Under the pieces are notes generated by a model. That model did no database searches. It was not told the origin of the DNA and was given only the letters and a program-made list of their open reading frames with translations. A stretch of DNA of 64,000 nucleotides from Lachnospiraceae bacterium NC2004 (GTDB lineage Bacteria; Bacillota; Clostridia; Lachnospirales; Lachnospiraceae). The translations under genes were made by a program, and so were the position numbers. Positions 35,617 to 44,376 of the stretch are shown in pieces. How positions within the stretch are numbered: position 1 is the stretch's first letter; the number at the start of each line of letters is the position of its first letter. The stretch lies in the NCBI GenBank assembly GCA_000621905.1, contig JHXB01000001.1:124001-188000 (forward strand), in the 5' to 3' direction.

Positions 35617-36297
35617 ATATTAAGAAAGCGTCGTAAGGGAAATGTTTACCCTGATCTTGAAGATTACATAAAAGAGCATTATGTAGAAGCAGAGGTTGGA
35701 GAAGTAGCATTTTCTTCTGCGGCTTCGGCTATGGAGTCACAGCCTGTATCGCGTTTTAGCGGATTTATGGGGCTTATGGGAGCACATAGTAAGGGTATGA
35801 TGCCTGTGGGCTCTGCTATGGCTTCTTGTGAGTCTATGCCGCTTAAAGAAGCGGAAGCAGGTGCTCCTGAAGATTCTATAGTTTGCGACGAAGAGGCAAG
35901 CTATGATGATGCCCTTGACAGGCTTACAGACGCTCTTGATGACAGGATGAGCCACATGGCAGATACATTTTCTGAGTACTTAATGTATCTGATTGAGTCT
36001 AAGGAGCTTAAGAATGCTGATGTATATAAGGCTGCATTGATAGATAAGAAGGTGTTTTCTAAGATTAAGAACAATCCTGACTATCATCCTAACAAGAACA
36101 CAGCGTTATGTCTTTGTATGGGAGCTAAGCTTAATCTTGACGAATCAAGAGATTTACTTGCGAGGGCAGGATATGCGCTTTCACCTTGCAGTAAGACAGA
36201 TATTATATTTTCATATTTTATCGAAAATGAGATATATGACATGATAGAACTTGATATCCAGCTTGAAGAACATGGCTTGGAATGTATGATTTCATAA
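35617..36297 (+). CDS. protein with XRE-like C-terminal domain, probable AUA start
   Basis: The first ATG (35731) has no ribosome binding site, but the same frame is open back to a stop at 35602. It encodes a protein-like segment (ILRKRRKGNVYPDLEDYIKE) starting with an ATA codon at 35617, 8 bases after AGGGGG. I therefore place the start at this rare AUA codon, giving about 226 residues. The C-terminal half (about 120-226) carries a pattern I know from clostridial proteins fused to macro and other domains: YKAALIDKKVFSKIKNNPDY, then NKNTALCLCMGAKLNLDESR and DLLARAGYALS…FSYFIENEIYDM, an HTH-like region. The middle is low-complexity and acidic. It ends at a hairpin 10 bases before the vWA gene's leader. 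Function is unknown. Confidence 0.65.
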   Translation: MLRKRRKGNVYPDLEDYIKEHYVEAEVGEVAFSSAASAMESQPVSRFSGFMGLMGAHSKGMMPVGSAMASCESMPLKEAEAGAPEDSIVCDEEASYDDALDRLTDALDDRMSHMADTFSEYLMYLIESKELKNADVYKAALIDKKVFSKIKNNPDYHPNKNTALCLCMGAKLNLDESRDLLARAGYALSPCSKTDIIFSYFIENEIYDMIELDIQLEEHGLECMIS

Positions 36298-36306
36298 TAT
36301 TTAAAA

Positions 36307-36333
36307 GGTCGCTTTTGAAGCGACCGTTTTTTT
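36307..36333 (+). terminator. Rho-independent terminator
   Basis: GGTCGCTT / AAGCGACC stem with a TTG loop and seven T lies just after the stop at 36297. A short echo, CGCTTTAAAAAGCG, follows at 36371. Confidence 0.8.
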
Positions 36334-36406
36334 ATCCTCATTTGCTATAGTATGGTTGTAAGATAAACAACGCTTTAAAAAGCGACATACTAAAGGAGGA
36401 ATTATT

Positions 36407-37063
36407 ATGAAGAAAAATGATAATGTTACGGAGATTGTGTTTATACTTGACAGAAGCGGTTCAATGGGGGGCCTTGTTAATGAGACCATCGGAGGTTTTA
36501 ATTCCCTACTTGCTAAGCAGCAGGAAGAAGAAGGAGATGCGCTTGTATCTGTTGTTTTGTTTGATAATGAGGTTGAGATTCTTCACGACAGAGTAGACAT
36601 CAATAAGATTAAGCCTATGGATAATGAGCAGTATTATGTAAGAGGATGTACAGCACTTCTTGACGCAATCGGTTCAAGTATCAAGCATATTAAGAATGTA
36701 CATAAGAATGAAGACAATCCGCCTTCTAAGACACTCTTTATAATTACTACGGATGGCTATGAAAATGCAAGCAATAAGTATAGCTATTCTAAGATTAAGA
36801 AGATGGTAACAAATGCCAAAGAAAAGCGTAACTGGGAGTTCATGTTCCTAGGTGCCAATATTGATGCTATATCCGTTGCCGATAGCTTCGGCATAAGCGC
36901 GAACAGGGCAGCTACCTATGTCGCTGATAAAGTGGGAACTTCAATTAATTTTAGAGCTATGTCAAAGGCTGTGAGTGCGGCAAGGTGCGCAGGTTCAGCA
37001 ATGGAGATGGGGTGTGCATTAGATGACGGTGAAATATTAGACGAAGTAAGAAATAGAGCATAG
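36407..37063 (+). CDS. von Willebrand factor A domain protein (TerY-like)
   Basis: This is a 218-residue vWA protein with no signal peptide, so it is cytoplasmic. The metal-ion-dependent adhesion site is intact: DRSGSMGG (about residues 14-21), the Thr in GCTALLDAIG (about 85-94) and the Asp in IITTDGYENA (about 112-121). The LDRSGSMGGLVNETIGGFNS form is that of TerY-like stand-alone vWA proteins found in stress and conflict loci. TAAAGGAGGAATTATT precedes the start. It follows the XRE-like-tail gene and converges on the large protease gene. It may assemble partners by metal-dependent binding; the partner is unknown. Confidence 0.85.
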   Translation: MKKNDNVTEIVFILDRSGSMGGLVNETIGGFNSLLAKQQEEEGDALVSVVLFDNEVEILHDRVDINKIKPMDNEQYYVRGCTALLDAIGSSIKHIKNVHKNEDNPPSKTLFIITTDGYENASNKYSYSKIKKMVTNAKEKRNWEFMFLGANIDAISVADSFGISANRAATYVADKVGTSINFRAMSKAVSAARCAGSAMEMGCALDDGEILDEVRNRA

Positions 37064-37068
37064 TTTAA

Positions 37069-37098
37069 AACCCCTGTATCACTTGTGATACAGGGGTT
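37069..37098. terminator. bidirectional terminator, vWA / protease
   Basis: A perfect 13-bp stem (AACCCCTGTATCA / TGATACAGGGGTT) with a CTTG loop lies between convergent genes. Confidence 0.85.
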
Positions 37099-37103
37099 AG
37101 TAA

Positions 37104-40100
37104 TTACAGTGTATTCTTTTTGACTACAGGATTAGAGTTCTTATTGATTTCAGGGTGATCCTCACGCATTTTGCTTACGATCTTTTCGGTCGTATTAGAA
37201 ATCTTCTCGATTTCCTTAAGTCTTGCTTTACCCATGTCGGTATAAGGATCATGGAATACGCCCTGACGCTTATCATAGTACTTGAGAACATATTTGTTAA
37301 GCTTGTGAAGCTTCATCATCTGTATGTTTCTGTTGGTACGAGTAGGCCCCATCTCATCGATAACATCTTTAAATGCTTTCATAAGCTTCTTCATGATACT
37401 GCTTGGAGAAGCGCCTTTGTTGTATGCAACCATATTGTTGTAAGCGTTAATAAGTTCTTTAGCCTGTTTATCTGTGATTTTGTGAGTGTTGGTTTCTAAG
37501 AAAGCGTTTATACGATCTTCCTCGCCTCTGGTCTTCCTTATATCCTTCTTTCTAGCATTTTCTTCGGTAATCTTTCTGTTAGCTTCTGCATTCAATGCTC
37601 TGGTGTACTCTTTATAGAAGTCTTTAGCAGGCAATTGTCTGGCAAATGTTTGTAAGAATATCGGATCATCGATAAGCTCTTTTCTGGCACTTTTAAGCTG
37701 GTCCTTAAAAGCATCAGGAATAATCTGATTTTCATACATAGCTGTGTTATAAAATACTGTATCAGCTCTCTTGGTTAAGAGAGTTTTGGCAATAACTAAG
37801 TCAGCAGCCTTATACATGTCCATTCTTTTAAACGGTTCATTGTTTCTTGAAGCATCTTCAATTATAAGCTTGCTGGAATCAACAATCGTTTCTTTGGTAA
37901 GTATGTTGTCCATGCTGTTCAAAAATGCTGTATAATCCGTAAGAGCGGCGCTATCGGCGTTAATCATAGCTGTTTTGTAGTCTTCGTAATTACTGATAAA
38001 ATCATTTTTGGTTAAGCTAGGAATCACTTCAACATTCTCTTTGATGTACATTATAAAGTCGATGCTGTTGACGAGATTTATCGCTTTTAACTTAAGTAAT
38101 TCCTCTCTCTTTCTTGCGCCTCTTTGGAAGTTGCTCTCATACATAACATTAACATTGTCATCATGAACATTAGGTGCTGTTGCTACATAGTCAGGGAGAG
38201 TAGGACCTGCGATAATCTTAGCAGCTTCAAGATAATTAACTTTAGGTGTCTTATCTAATGCTACAGGATCATACGCTTTGTCGCGGGTGATTATATCATT
38301 CCGAAATGCTCTAAATGAAGAGCCAAAAGCCTTCTCCTCTTTGTCGAGGTATTTACTGGTTGATTCGGCTAAAGTACTCCACTTGTCCTTGAGGTCCTCT
38401 ATTTTCATATTAAATGTTTGGTCGGCGGCGGTAATTTCGTCAGGCGTTAGTTCTTTGTCAGAATTGTTACCGTATAAATGTCTTTCTTTTCTGAAAACAT
38501 AATTAGTTAGGAATCCTGAACTAATCCATGTATATGTGAATCCGTATTTAACTAAATCATCAATATTCTGAGCAAATTTTGGGTCGTTTTCATATCTTTG
38601 AGAAAGATATTCTATATCCTCATCTTTAAAAACAACCGGTTTGTTAGTACTACCGGGATTAGGGTATGCCAAAGTTAATATATATGTAAATATAAGGTCT
38701 TTGTCTCGTTCTTCCGGACGGATATCATCCATTTTAATTAGCTCGGCTTCTGCAAAATTATTTGAGAAACCTCCAAGCTTAATCTTGTATTTACACTTTG
38801 GAGAAACCCTAATACCATCTTCTTCACGAGTGATTTTGTTTTTGCTTTGTTCCGATATAACCGGGTTATTATATATTTCATCTTCCTTAATCTTGCCGTC
38901 TACATCTATGAAACCTTCGATGTCGATCTTGTCCGGGTCAAGGTTAGGTGCAAATCGCTCAATTACTTCAAGTGTGTCAATAAAAATGCGAAGATACTGG
39001 AGTGAAATAGAGGTATCTTTTCTGATGCCGTTGTAATATTTTAAACCAAGTAATCTTAATGCCTGGCCGTCAAGGCTATATATAACATCACCGTTTTCAA
39101 CTGAATTCAAGAATGAAACAAGGGTGTTTTTTAAATTAGTTACTGTATTCTTGGCCTGGTCATTTATCGCAAATGTATTGGTAAACAACTCGTTCATAGC
39201 CTGATGGTGAGTTTGGTTCTTATCAAACGGATATCCGTCGTATATATTGGCAAATGCAGCCAATAGGATTGGATATTTACCCCTATCCCAACCAAGCGAG
39301 GTTAATGTTTGCTTGAATTCATAAAATGTCTTTCCTTCACCAAAGAATGGTCTTCCGGTTTGCTTATCAATAGGGACTTTAAATCTTGGAGATTCATTTA
39401 TAACAGGTGCAGGATCGTCGGCAGCTTTAATGAGTTTTAGAGAAGCTATTTCTCCGGTCATGGTTGTTATTTCGTCTAAACGCTTATCATATTCAGCATT
39501 TAATATTGCTTCTTCCTCGTTAGTTCTGTTTAATGCTTTTTGGTGTAAGCGGTCACTGTTGAGGCGTTTAGGAATATATGCTTTGTCGGTTCTATAGTAG
39601 CCTTGTTTTAAATGGAAACGATACTCATAATCTTCATCCGGAATATCAATTCCGCCTGTTGATACAAGTAATTGTCCGTTCTGACGGCGGTCATCAACAT
39701 AGAATCCCTGTGACTCTTTTGAACGGACTTTATATAAACCGGTATAATTATTGTCATGCATACTATGGCTCTTGGTAAGTGATACATTAGGAAGAGGTAA
39801 ATTCGAGATAACGTCGCTTTTAAGTACTGTTATATCCTCCATCCAGGTGAGGGTGAGTGCGTCTGCATTTTCACCGTTAAGAGGAGCGCGTAAGAGATCT
39901 GTTATAGTCTTCTTATGTGTGAAGTTTGGATCCTTGCCCGCTTCTTCGTTTGGCATAGAATTCTTGTAAGATACAACATCACCTTCAATACCTGTTATTG
40001 TGACATAGTGTCCGTCTATCATAAGTCCGATAGGAGAGTGGTGATCTCTTATAGCCTTTACAATTATATCTTTGACGCCTTTAACTACTGACTCGAAATA

Positions 40101-40712
40101 TGTCTGTTTATCCGCAGGGGTTCCGGCGTTGCTGTTCTTTAATTTATTATACGACCATATCTCTGTGCTCTTTAGCATAGAGTCCGGAACGAGCTTAAGA
40201 GCAAGGTCACCCATATCGACCGCATCTACTTTCATGTCTTTGTTCATTTCTTCGTCAGAATCCTTGCTGAAGCCTTCGGAGTCTTTAGAGAGAGTAGGTC
40301 TGAATGCCCTGATATCTTCCTGAGTTATGCCTGTTATTCCGCGGCTTTGAAGCAGCATTTGATAAAAGCATGACCAACATCCAAAGTCTGCAGTTTGGAA
40401 AGCTGGCTGCTTTATGTCTGATAGAATATAGCTCTGCTTGTCAGGATCTGCCTTAAGTGTAGTCTTCTTATCGGTGTAGGTATTATTCTCTATCTGTTTA
40501 TTAATCTCCTCAATCTTAGAGTTAATAAGCTTCATGCTCTGCTGACGATGTGTTAAGAAGGCAATTTCTTTCTGGGAAAGCTTCTGTTTGTTGTTTTTTA
40601 GGTAACTGGCGATAACATTCTCGTCAGAGCTGTTCCTTACAATCTCAGGTATCTTGGTAGTCTTTAGGTCTAAGTTCTCCCAAGAGTTCTTTTTTATTGA
40701 TGTATTTGGCAT
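37104..40712 (-). CDS. large papain-like cysteine protease, effector-like
   Basis: This 1202-residue protein has no signal peptide or membrane helix. Residues about 95-300 look like a papain-fold peptidase: an oxyanion Gln and nucleophile in QTADFGCWSCFYQMLLQ (Gln 106, Cys 112 or 115), the His in IGLMIDGHYVTITGIEG (about 235) and Asn in VVSYKNSMPNE (about 251). The order Q-C-W…H…N fits the family. The remaining 900 residues are helical and charged with no recognised domain, ending in Lys-rich coiled-coil segments. GGACGGGAGGATATTATT precedes the ATG. A truncated copy of this start region lies at 41582. The size, cytoplasmic nature and catalytic head suggest a toxin or delivered effector, but no secretion genes are adjacent. 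Confidence 0.7.
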   Translation of the reverse strand: MPNTSIKKNSWENLDLKTTKIPEIVRNSSDENVIASYLKNNKQKLSQKEIAFLTHRQQSMKLINSKIEEINKQIENNTYTDKKTTLKADPDKQSYILSDIKQPAFQTADFGCWSCFYQMLLQSRGITGITQEDIRAFRPTLSKDSEGFSKDSDEEMNKDMKVDAVDMGDLALKLVPDSMLKSTEIWSYNKLKNSNAGTPADKQTYFESVVKGVKDIIVKAIRDHHSPIGLMIDGHYVTITGIEGDVVSYKNSMPNEEAGKDPNFTHKKTITDLLRAPLNGENADALTLTWMEDITVLKSDVISNLPLPNVSLTKSHSMHDNNYTGLYKVRSKESQGFYVDDRRQNGQLLVSTGGIDIPDEDYEYRFHLKQGYYRTDKAYIPKRLNSDRLHQKALNRTNEEEAILNAEYDKRLDEITTMTGEIASLKLIKAADDPAPVINESPRFKVPIDKQTGRPFFGEGKTFYEFKQTLTSLGWDRGKYPILLAAFANIYDGYPFDKNQTHHQAMNELFTNTFAINDQAKNTVTNLKNTLVSFLNSVENGDVIYSLDGQALRLLGLKYYNGIRKDTSISLQYLRIFIDTLEVIERFAPNLDPDKIDIEGFIDVDGKIKEDEIYNNPVISEQSKNKITREEDGIRVSPKCKYKIKLGGFSNNFAEAELIKMDDIRPEERDKDLIFTYILTLAYPNPGSTNKPVVFKDEDIEYLSQRYENDPKFAQNIDDLVKYGFTYTWISSGFLTNYVFRKERHLYGNNSDKELTPDEITAADQTFNMKIEDLKDKWSTLAESTSKYLDKEEKAFGSSFRAFRNDIITRDKAYDPVALDKTPKVNYLEAAKIIAGPTLPDYVATAPNVHDDNVNVMYESNFQRGARKREELLKLKAINLVNSIDFIMYIKENVEVIPSLTKNDFISNYEDYKTAMINADSAALTDYTAFLNSMDNILTKETIVDSSKLIIEDASRNNEPFKRMDMYKAADLVIAKTLLTKRADTVFYNTAMYENQIIPDAFKDQLKSARKELIDDPIFLQTFARQLPAKDFYKEYTRALNAEANRKITEENARKKDIRKTRGEEDRINAFLETNTHKITDKQAKELINAYNNMVAYNKGASPSSIMKKLMKAFKDVIDEMGPTRTNRNIQMMKLHKLNKYVLKYYDKRQGVFHDPYTDMGKARLKEIEKISNTTEKIVSKMREDHPEINKNSNPVVKKNTL

Positions 40713-40948
40713 AATAATATCCTCCCGTCCTAAAGAATAGTTGTTGTTACCTACAATAATACCATAATATCAGTAACAAATGTGCAACAAAATAGCATAA
40801 TAGAAGAAGAGTGAGAATATTCATTTGTTATATGAGATGAGTTATAATAATTGTGTTACACTTATGAGTTAAGGTGTGATACAATAAATGTGTTGAAAAA
40901 TGTTTAAAGGCTATAAATCGCAATTCGTTATTATGGGAGGTATCAACG

Positions 40949-41548
40949 ATGATGTCGCAATTTAATCAGGAACCTAATGCTAACGGGATGATGAACGAGC
41001 AACAACTTAATCAGATAAGTAACGCCTTATATAGCTACTGCAAAGTAATGAGTGTGCCTAAGATGGGAGCAGCACCCGCTGTAATCACTATTTTTACAGG
41101 CTTGATAGTAGTTCTTCTCTGTGTAGCTCTCGGAGAGAGCCTCTTGACGGCTATAGCCATAGGCGCCCCAATAAGTGCAGTGTTTGCTTTTCTTTTCTGG
41201 CTTGCCTACAGATATCGAGTAGAAGCATCAAAAAGGCTTAACTCCTATCTTGGTGAAGATGGCGGTCAGATGATGTTCAGCGACTTTGCCTATGCGCAGC
41301 CCTTTGCGAATGACCAGTTCAGGCTTGGCAGAAAGTATCTGTATATAAAAAGAGGAGCTGTGATCAAGATTGACAGTATTGACGATATAGTAAGGGTATT
41401 TACTCGTTCGGGTGTGGGCGTGCACGCTAAGGTTAATGATGCGAGCGGCAGTGCGTCATTCCTACTTTGCATTTTGCCTCAGTTCAATGACAGGCCAAAG
41501 ATTGAAGAGATACGCAATGCAGTGAGGGAAAGGCAAATGTCGGAATGA
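40949..41548 (+). CDS. two-helix membrane protein, unknown
   Basis: This is a 199-residue protein. The N-terminal 45 residues are polar and Asn/Gln-rich. Two membrane helices lie at about 46-65 (VITIFTGLIVVLLCVALG) and 70-90 (TAIAIGAPISAVFAFLFWLA). A soluble alpha/beta domain of about 105 residues follows (KYLYIKRGAVIKIDSIDDIV), possibly PH-like. ATTATGGGAGGTATCAACG precedes the start. It is divergent from the protease gene with 236 bases between them, which should hold both promoters. The family is not recognised. Confidence 0.65.
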   Translation: MMSQFNQEPNANGMMNEQQLNQISNALYSYCKVMSVPKMGAAPAVITIFTGLIVVLLCVALGESLLTAIAIGAPISAVFAFLFWLAYRYRVEASKRLNSYLGEDGGQMMFSDFAYAQPFANDQFRLGRKYLYIKRGAVIKIDSIDDIVRVFTRSGVGVHAKVNDASGSASFLLCILPQFNDRPKIEEIRNAVRERQMSE

Positions 41549-41568
41549 TGTTGATTAAATGAATGATG

Positions 41569-41617
41569 CTAAAGTAGGATGGATGTATTTGACATAATAA
41601 TATCCTCCCGTCCTAAA
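41569..41617 (-). pseudogene. 5' remnant copy of the protease gene start
   Basis: On the plus strand, 41582-41617 matches 40699-40734 with one mismatch in 36. The copied part is the protease ribosome binding site, the ATG (here at 41595) and the first five codons (MSNTS against MPNTS). After that the frame ends in ILL and a stop at 41569. This is a start region without its gene, which suggests a second copy was once here and was deleted or replaced. Confidence 0.7.
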
Positions 41618-41841
41618 TAATAATTGTGTTGCGCTTTTGTTGCATTAATCATGATAATATGTATAAAAATAGAGTGAATGTAAATATATGTTTTTAGTTT
41701 TGTATATTTAAGGAACTCTAAAGAACTCATAAATGCAGTTGATTGCCTTGTGTACATGATATAAGACGTATGTTAATATAATCAGGGTTTTACTGCCTGT
41801 TAAAGTTACTGTTGTTATTTACACATAAGAAGGAGATAGTT

Positions 41842-44340
41842 ATGCCAACAAAGTTAGATAAAAGAAAAGATCAGTATAGTAAAATGAATTTGCAGACTGC
41901 AGAAGCACTTGCAAACGAGATTCAGAGAATGAAAGATGAAAATGATGTTCTCGATATTGAGAACACTAATAATCTAATTAAACTGTATTTAAATATGGGT
42001 AATGAGATGCAGGATGAATACAAAAAGATCAAAGATAATCAGGAAAAAACTATTTTATATGACAAGATGGCCAAAAGGTTTGCTAAGGATTATTCTAAAC
42101 TTCTGCGTTATAAAAAACATCTTGAGGATCTTGCTGAAGCAGATGCTAAAAGAAAGAAGAAGAATAATACAAATGATAAGACACGCTATATGGACATAGA
42201 GTCTTTTTACGAGAGCTTGAGAAGCAAAACAATCACATTGACAGAAGATGAGATGGACGGATTGAAAGCAATCGGAAACAGCTCCAATATAAGATATAAG
42301 GTACCATTTATTGTGGATGACGAGCCTGTTAAGGGTAAGAAAAAAGGAGATAGTTGTGTTGGGTATTTTACAATGTCTGAAAGTTATAATACTGACGACA
42401 AGGATACCATAATGGAGTTGAAAGCTAAAGCAAAGAGGAAGATGCTTGAAAAAAAATTCCCTGGAGTTTCTGAGTATTTAGAGAGTATTGATTATAAAAA
42501 ATTCATTAATCTGGAATTTGATGAAAAAAAGAATCTATCCGATCTCGCTGAAGATTTAGAGGATAGAGGCTACCAATTTGGTATCAATATGAACAAAGAT
42601 AAGGGAAAGGAATGGCTAAAAGACATAATCAATAAGGCTAATGGTACCGACGAAGAGAAACAAAGAAGTAATAATGATATTGATGGAATAGACAGTGACG
42701 AGAAGTACTTCGCTTATACAGAATATATTTCTTACATGTTACATGTTAAGAATTCTATGATTGTACGAGAATCATGTGATATTAACTATGGGGTTGATAC
42801 TTCTCAGAGAAATGCTCTTACAAGCGTGTTTGCGGACCTTCTTGGTTGTTCTCAATATGTTGCATATTCAGAAAAAGTGAAGATTAAGACCAAAAGGGAT
42901 GGCAAGGATGTTGTTCTCAAAGGTGTTATGATGATGCCGGCCAATGGTATGGATAATATGACGGAATTATCAGGCAGTCAACTTGAAAAGTTGGATCGTA
43001 TGTCTTTTGAAAAATCTCCGGGACTTGTTAAAAATATTGCATCAATCCAGCTTCTCGACCATATAATTCGTAATCCGGATAGATTTTTTTCCAACACATT
43101 TACTACTATGAATAGTAAAAATAAATTAACCGCGGTAGAAGCTATAGATAACGACACGACCTTTATTGCGGGTGATAATCCCAAATTAATACCTTGGAGT
43201 CGTATGGGAATTATTCCCAAGTCAATGGCAGATACAATAAAAGCCTTAGATACTAATATGCTTGAAATCCTTATGCGTGGTTATGGATTATCCGACAAGG
43301 AAATTGATGTAGTCATAAAAGGTATAAATGATTGTAAAAAGAAAATCGTTACATCTGAACAAGAATACCATAATTTTGATCCTCGTTTTATTCATACTTC
43401 TACACCAAGAATTATAGATGATAAGGATCTTGATAAGTATTCAATAAATGATCATATGACAATGACATATGGTTTGTTCACTCGTCTGCTTGAAGATGCG
43501 GACAGGGAAAATATTATGATTCAATGTTATCAAAATGAATACAATAAATGTGGTAATCTGGCTAAAGATGTGATAGTAGATTATCTTTCAGTCTTAAAAC
43601 CGAACACGGCTATAATTAAAAGTACAAAAGAGCTAAACTTCGGAGACGTTGACTCAGAGATATTAAAAGATAAGTATAAAGAAATGAAATCAGAATATGA
43701 ATGTATTGATAAGCTTTATGAAGAAGAACTTCCGGGATTAAAGTTTCTTCATACGACTTTTTCGAAGGATAATATGGTATGGGCTTTTTCTGATAAATAC
43801 CCGATCTTTAAGAATCGAGTCGCAGAAGCCCTTGAAAAAACTAATAATTTTATCAACGCTATGAGAGATGATATTTTTGAACATGGTGGAAAATATGATG
43901 AATATCAAACTTTGAAGGCGGAGATGGATTATTATAAAAAAGAATATTCTAAGGATGGCGAAATAAGCGAAAAAAACCGTGAATCTCTTAACACTATGGA
44001 GAATCAAATAAAAGAGCTTGAGAATAGTCCTGAGATCATAGCCATAAACGCTGCTTTAAAAAATCGTGATGCGTTGGAACAAATGATTGATAAATTCAAT
44101 AGTATCGAACCTTTAGTGAAAGATATTCCGAAAGCTGCCAAGAGACTTGACGACTTCATAGATAAATGTAGTGATAATGATAAACTCAAAAATCCATATG
44201 AGGGAAGCAAACAGCAGGCGGCAGCAAGTAAGCTTTATAGAGAGTTAAGTGATAAATTCATCTTTGGCGATATGAATGAAAATGCATCGGAGATTGATAA
44301 AAAAATCAAATCGCCAAGAAACAGTTCTTTTACAATGTAA
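41842..44340 (+). CDS. large HipA/FAM20-like kinase-fold protein
   Basis: This 832-residue cytoplasmic protein starts at 41842 behind AAGAAGGAGATAGTT. Residues 1-95 are a charged coiled coil. The central region (about 330-470) has the hallmarks of the HipA/FAM20/PI3K-like kinase superfamily: QLLDHIIRNPDRFFSNTF, with Asp about 413 in the catalytic N-x-D position and Asn about 418, then 23-25 residues later VEAIDNDTTF (Asp 436/438) in the metal-binding position. The spacing equals that in HipA. An N-lobe-like stretch precedes it (YVAYSEKVKIKTKRDGKDVV, LKGVMMMPANG). The C-terminal 300 residues are helical. It lies next to the protease gene's remnant and could be a second effector of the same locus. 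The kinase assignment is by motif and spacing only. Confidence 0.6.
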   Translation: MPTKLDKRKDQYSKMNLQTAEALANEIQRMKDENDVLDIENTNNLIKLYLNMGNEMQDEYKKIKDNQEKTILYDKMAKRFAKDYSKLLRYKKHLEDLAEADAKRKKKNNTNDKTRYMDIESFYESLRSKTITLTEDEMDGLKAIGNSSNIRYKVPFIVDDEPVKGKKKGDSCVGYFTMSESYNTDDKDTIMELKAKAKRKMLEKKFPGVSEYLESIDYKKFINLEFDEKKNLSDLAEDLEDRGYQFGINMNKDKGKEWLKDIINKANGTDEEKQRSNNDIDGIDSDEKYFAYTEYISYMLHVKNSMIVRESCDINYGVDTSQRNALTSVFADLLGCSQYVAYSEKVKIKTKRDGKDVVLKGVMMMPANGMDNMTELSGSQLEKLDRMSFEKSPGLVKNIASIQLLDHIIRNPDRFFSNTFTTMNSKNKLTAVEAIDNDTTFIAGDNPKLIPWSRMGIIPKSMADTIKALDTNMLEILMRGYGLSDKEIDVVIKGINDCKKKIVTSEQEYHNFDPRFIHTSTPRIIDDKDLDKYSINDHMTMTYGLFTRLLEDADRENIMIQCYQNEYNKCGNLAKDVIVDYLSVLKPNTAIIKSTKELNFGDVDSEILKDKYKEMKSEYECIDKLYEEELPGLKFLHTTFSKDNMVWAFSDKYPIFKNRVAEALEKTNNFINAMRDDIFEHGGKYDEYQTLKAEMDYYKKEYSKDGEISEKNRESLNTMENQIKELENSPEIIAINAALKNRDALEQMIDKFNSIEPLVKDIPKAAKRLDDFIDKCSDNDKLKNPYEGSKQQAAASKLYRELSDKFIFGDMNENASEIDKKIKSPRNSSFTM

Positions 44341-44376
44341 TGAAGAGTCACAAAGTGGATAGGAAACGGATGGATT

